NCBI GenBank assembly: GCA_035328465.1
Contig: DAOLIQ010000051.1
Coordinates: 1 to 24,258, forward strand
DNA from: JADJEI01 sp035328465
GTDB lineage: Bacteria; Bacteroidota; Ignavibacteria; Ignavibacteriales; Ignavibacteriaceae
DNA: 24,258 nucleotides
Reading direction: 5' to 3'
The notes beneath the pieces were generated by a model. That model was not told the origin of the DNA. It ran no database searches and worked only from the letters and a program-made list of their open reading frames with translations. Both the position numbers and the translations under genes were made by a program. Of this stretch, positions 23,001 through 24,258 are shown in pieces. Every line of letters begins with the position of its first letter. Within the stretch, counting starts at the first letter, position 1.

Positions 23001-24032
23001 ATGAAAAATAAATTTTATACGTGGTTCAGAAAAAAAATAGAAACACTTTGCACAAAATTAGAGAGTAGTATTCTCTCAAATAAAAAATTAAAGTGCAAAG
23101 TAGTATTTGGTCCTGTTCGTTCAAGAAGATTGGGCTTGGTTCTCGGGATTAATAACATTAAAAAAAACGTTTGCTCTTACGATTGTATTTACTGTTCAGG
23201 CGGACAAAAATCTTGCTGTTCAATCTGCACAAATAATTGTCTTTCACCATACGAACTTTATGTCTCTGTAAAAAATAAAATTGATGAAATTAAAAAAAGC
23301 GGTAAGCAGATTGATTATATTCTTTTTGCTGGAAGCGGTGACCCCGCACTAGATTCAAGTCTATCAAAAGAAATTCAATTGCTCAGAGAATTCGATTACA
23401 AAATCGCGGTCTTTACAAATTCTGCTCTTTTATGGAATGAGAATATCCAAGAAAATTTAATGTTCGCTGATTATGTATCGCTTAAGATTGATACCGTAAA
23501 TGAAGATACCTGGGTTAAAATTAATCGCCCGCACGAAAGATTAAAATACGATCTGATTTTAAAAGGTATGGAACAGTTCTCTAAAAAGTTCCGAGGAAAA
23601 TTAACAACCGAAACGATGCTTATAAAAAACTTTAACGATAATGAAAATGAAATTAAACAACTTGGCAATTTTTTAAATACCCTCAAAAGAGATGCTTCTT
23701 ATTTTATGACACCAATTTATCCACCGGCTGAAAAATATGCTGTCAGTCCTGATGAAGATACTTTGAAAAAGTTATCAGAGATTATAAAAACCAATGTCCC
23801 AAATTCAATGATGTTATGCTGCCCTGATAAAGAAGAATTATTTACAACCGATGATTTTGAAAATGAACTTTTAGGTTTACTTGAGTTACATCCTGTTAAC
23901 GAAGAAGCAGTTACAACCTTCGCAAAAGCAAATGATAAGATTGGTATTCTTCAAGGATTATTAGCTAACAAATCAATTGAGAAATCAATCTTTGCAAATA
24001 AAAAATACTATAAGCTTGCTGAAACAAAATAG
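23001..24032 (+). CDS. Radical SAM protein with extra Cys cluster
   Basis: This 343-residue protein resembles the COG0731-type radical SAM family: VFGPVRSRRLGLVLGINNI (35-53), the cluster-binding CSYDCIYC (58-65, CX3CX2C) and FAGSGDPALD (109-118) as the SAM-contact region. Directly after the main motif come four more cysteines, C72, C73, C76 and C80 (SCCSICTNNC), and C273-C274 lie in MMLCCPD. These could hold an auxiliary cluster or a metal. The C-terminal 60 residues (about 285-343) look like a small winged-helix-like domain. It lies 9 bases before the CGGC gene, implying joint function. A gaggaat ribosome site precedes ATG. Substrate unknown; some COG0731 relatives act on tRNA, others are uncharacterised. 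Confidence 0.85.
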   Translation: MKNKFYTWFRKKIETLCTKLESSILSNKKLKCKVVFGPVRSRRLGLVLGINNIKKNVCSYDCIYCSGGQKSCCSICTNNCLSPYELYVSVKNKIDEIKKSGKQIDYILFAGSGDPALDSSLSKEIQLLREFDYKIAVFTNSALLWNENIQENLMFADYVSLKIDTVNEDTWVKINRPHERLKYDLILKGMEQFSKKFRGKLTTETMLIKNFNDNENEIKQLGNFLNTLKRDASYFMTPIYPPAEKYAVSPDEDTLKKLSEIIKTNVPNSMMLCCPDKEELFTTDDFENELLGLLELHPVNEEAVTTFAKANDKIGILQGLLANKSIEKSIFANKKYYKLAETK

Positions 24033-24041
24033 GGAATTAAT

Positions 24042-24258
24042 ATGAACGAAAAAATTAAAATCGGAATTATTATTTGCGACAGATACAAAAGTTGTGCTGG
24101 TGGAAAATGTTTTAGAGCGATCAAAGAAAGAGCAGGTGCTTTTGATATTTATAAAGATAAAGATGTTGAGCTTGTTGGTTATACAAGTTGCGGCGGATGC
24201 CCCGGTGGAAATATCGAATACGCACCAGAGGAGTTAAAGAAAAACGGAGCTGAAGTTA
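24042..24258 (+). CDS. CGGC-domain protein (partial, 3' end cut)
   Basis: An open frame starts with ATG at 24042 after aggga, 9 bases past the radical SAM stop, and runs off the window after 72 codons. It begins MNEKIKIGIIICDRYKSC and carries cysteines at 12, 18, 23, 50 and 53, with CGGCPGG at 50-56, the signature of the CGGC domain family, proposed to bind metal through its Cys and His. It is almost certainly co-transcribed with the radical SAM gene. Function is unknown. Confidence 0.8.
   Translation, partial: MNEKIKIGIIICDRYKSCAGGKCFRAIKERAGAFDIYKDKDVELVGYTSCGGCPGGNIEYAPEELKKNGAEV

Noticed and set aside
1..24258. CRISPR array, tRNA or rRNA genes, transposase or integrase
   Set aside because: No regularly spaced direct repeats with unique spacers, no cloverleaf or rRNA-like stretches, and no recombinase motifs seen in any long frame.

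Overview
The window looks like a piece of chromosome from an uncultured or little-studied member of the Ignavibacteria (Bacteroidota/Chlorobi side). The main evidence is three secreted proteins that end in the type IX secretion (T9SS) sorting domain in the wording typical of that class (QNYPNPFNPST or QNFPNPFNPST), and a fourth with a more divergent version. The low-GC composition and the anaerobic or respiratory gene set fit. This placement is inferred from protein style alone; no rRNA or marker tree is possible here.

Layout. (1) Positions 1-720 hold no convincing gene, but contain decayed dispersed repeats, a 141-bp element with short inverted ends and an 11-bp tandem repeat. (2) On the minus strand at 721-2880 is a secreted BNR/Asp-box beta-propeller protein. 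(3) From 16340 down to 3716 lies one long, tightly packed minus-strand gene run: hrcA, grpE, dnaJ, a ComEA-like protein, a small membrane-anchored protein, a PilM-like protein, rsmD, then four exported proteins (an FG-GAP/VCBS protein, two tandem choice-of-anchor B paralogues and a lipoprotein with a CX4CH haem motif and a propeller). It closes with a clear intrinsic terminator, and coaD follows. rsmD and coaD are direct neighbours in many bacteria; here about 7.3 kb of exported-protein genes sits between them. (4) From 16575 to 21045 on the plus strand is a sulfur/respiration operon: a MarR regulator, an octaheme tetrathionate-reductase-family cytochrome with a C-terminal membrane anchor, a cytochrome b, and two YeeE/YedE half-transporters. 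The second half-transporter carries a rhodanese-like domain lacking its catalytic Cys and a C-terminal ...GGC tail. An FNR-type box stands at class II spacing before a -10-like sequence upstream of marR, and an intrinsic terminator ends the operon. (5) A convergent sigma-54 activator with a Cys-bearing PAS domain (21084-22817) is divergent from a radical SAM protein with extra cysteines and a CGGC-domain protein cut by the window end. The 183-bp gap between them carries a cluster of TGCAA/TTGCA dyads.

How the genes may work together. The cytochrome b could pass quinol electrons to the anchored octaheme cytochrome for reduction of a sulfur (or nitrogen) oxyanion at the outer face of the membrane, while the YeeE pair moves thiosulfate or a related sulfur species across the membrane. 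The inert rhodanese and terminal Cys would be a candidate sulfur-accepting tail. The FNR-like box implies anaerobic induction. The best candidates for something undescribed are this sulfur module and the adjacent sigma-54/radical SAM/CGGC set. All functions are inferred from sequence patterns; no database search was possible.
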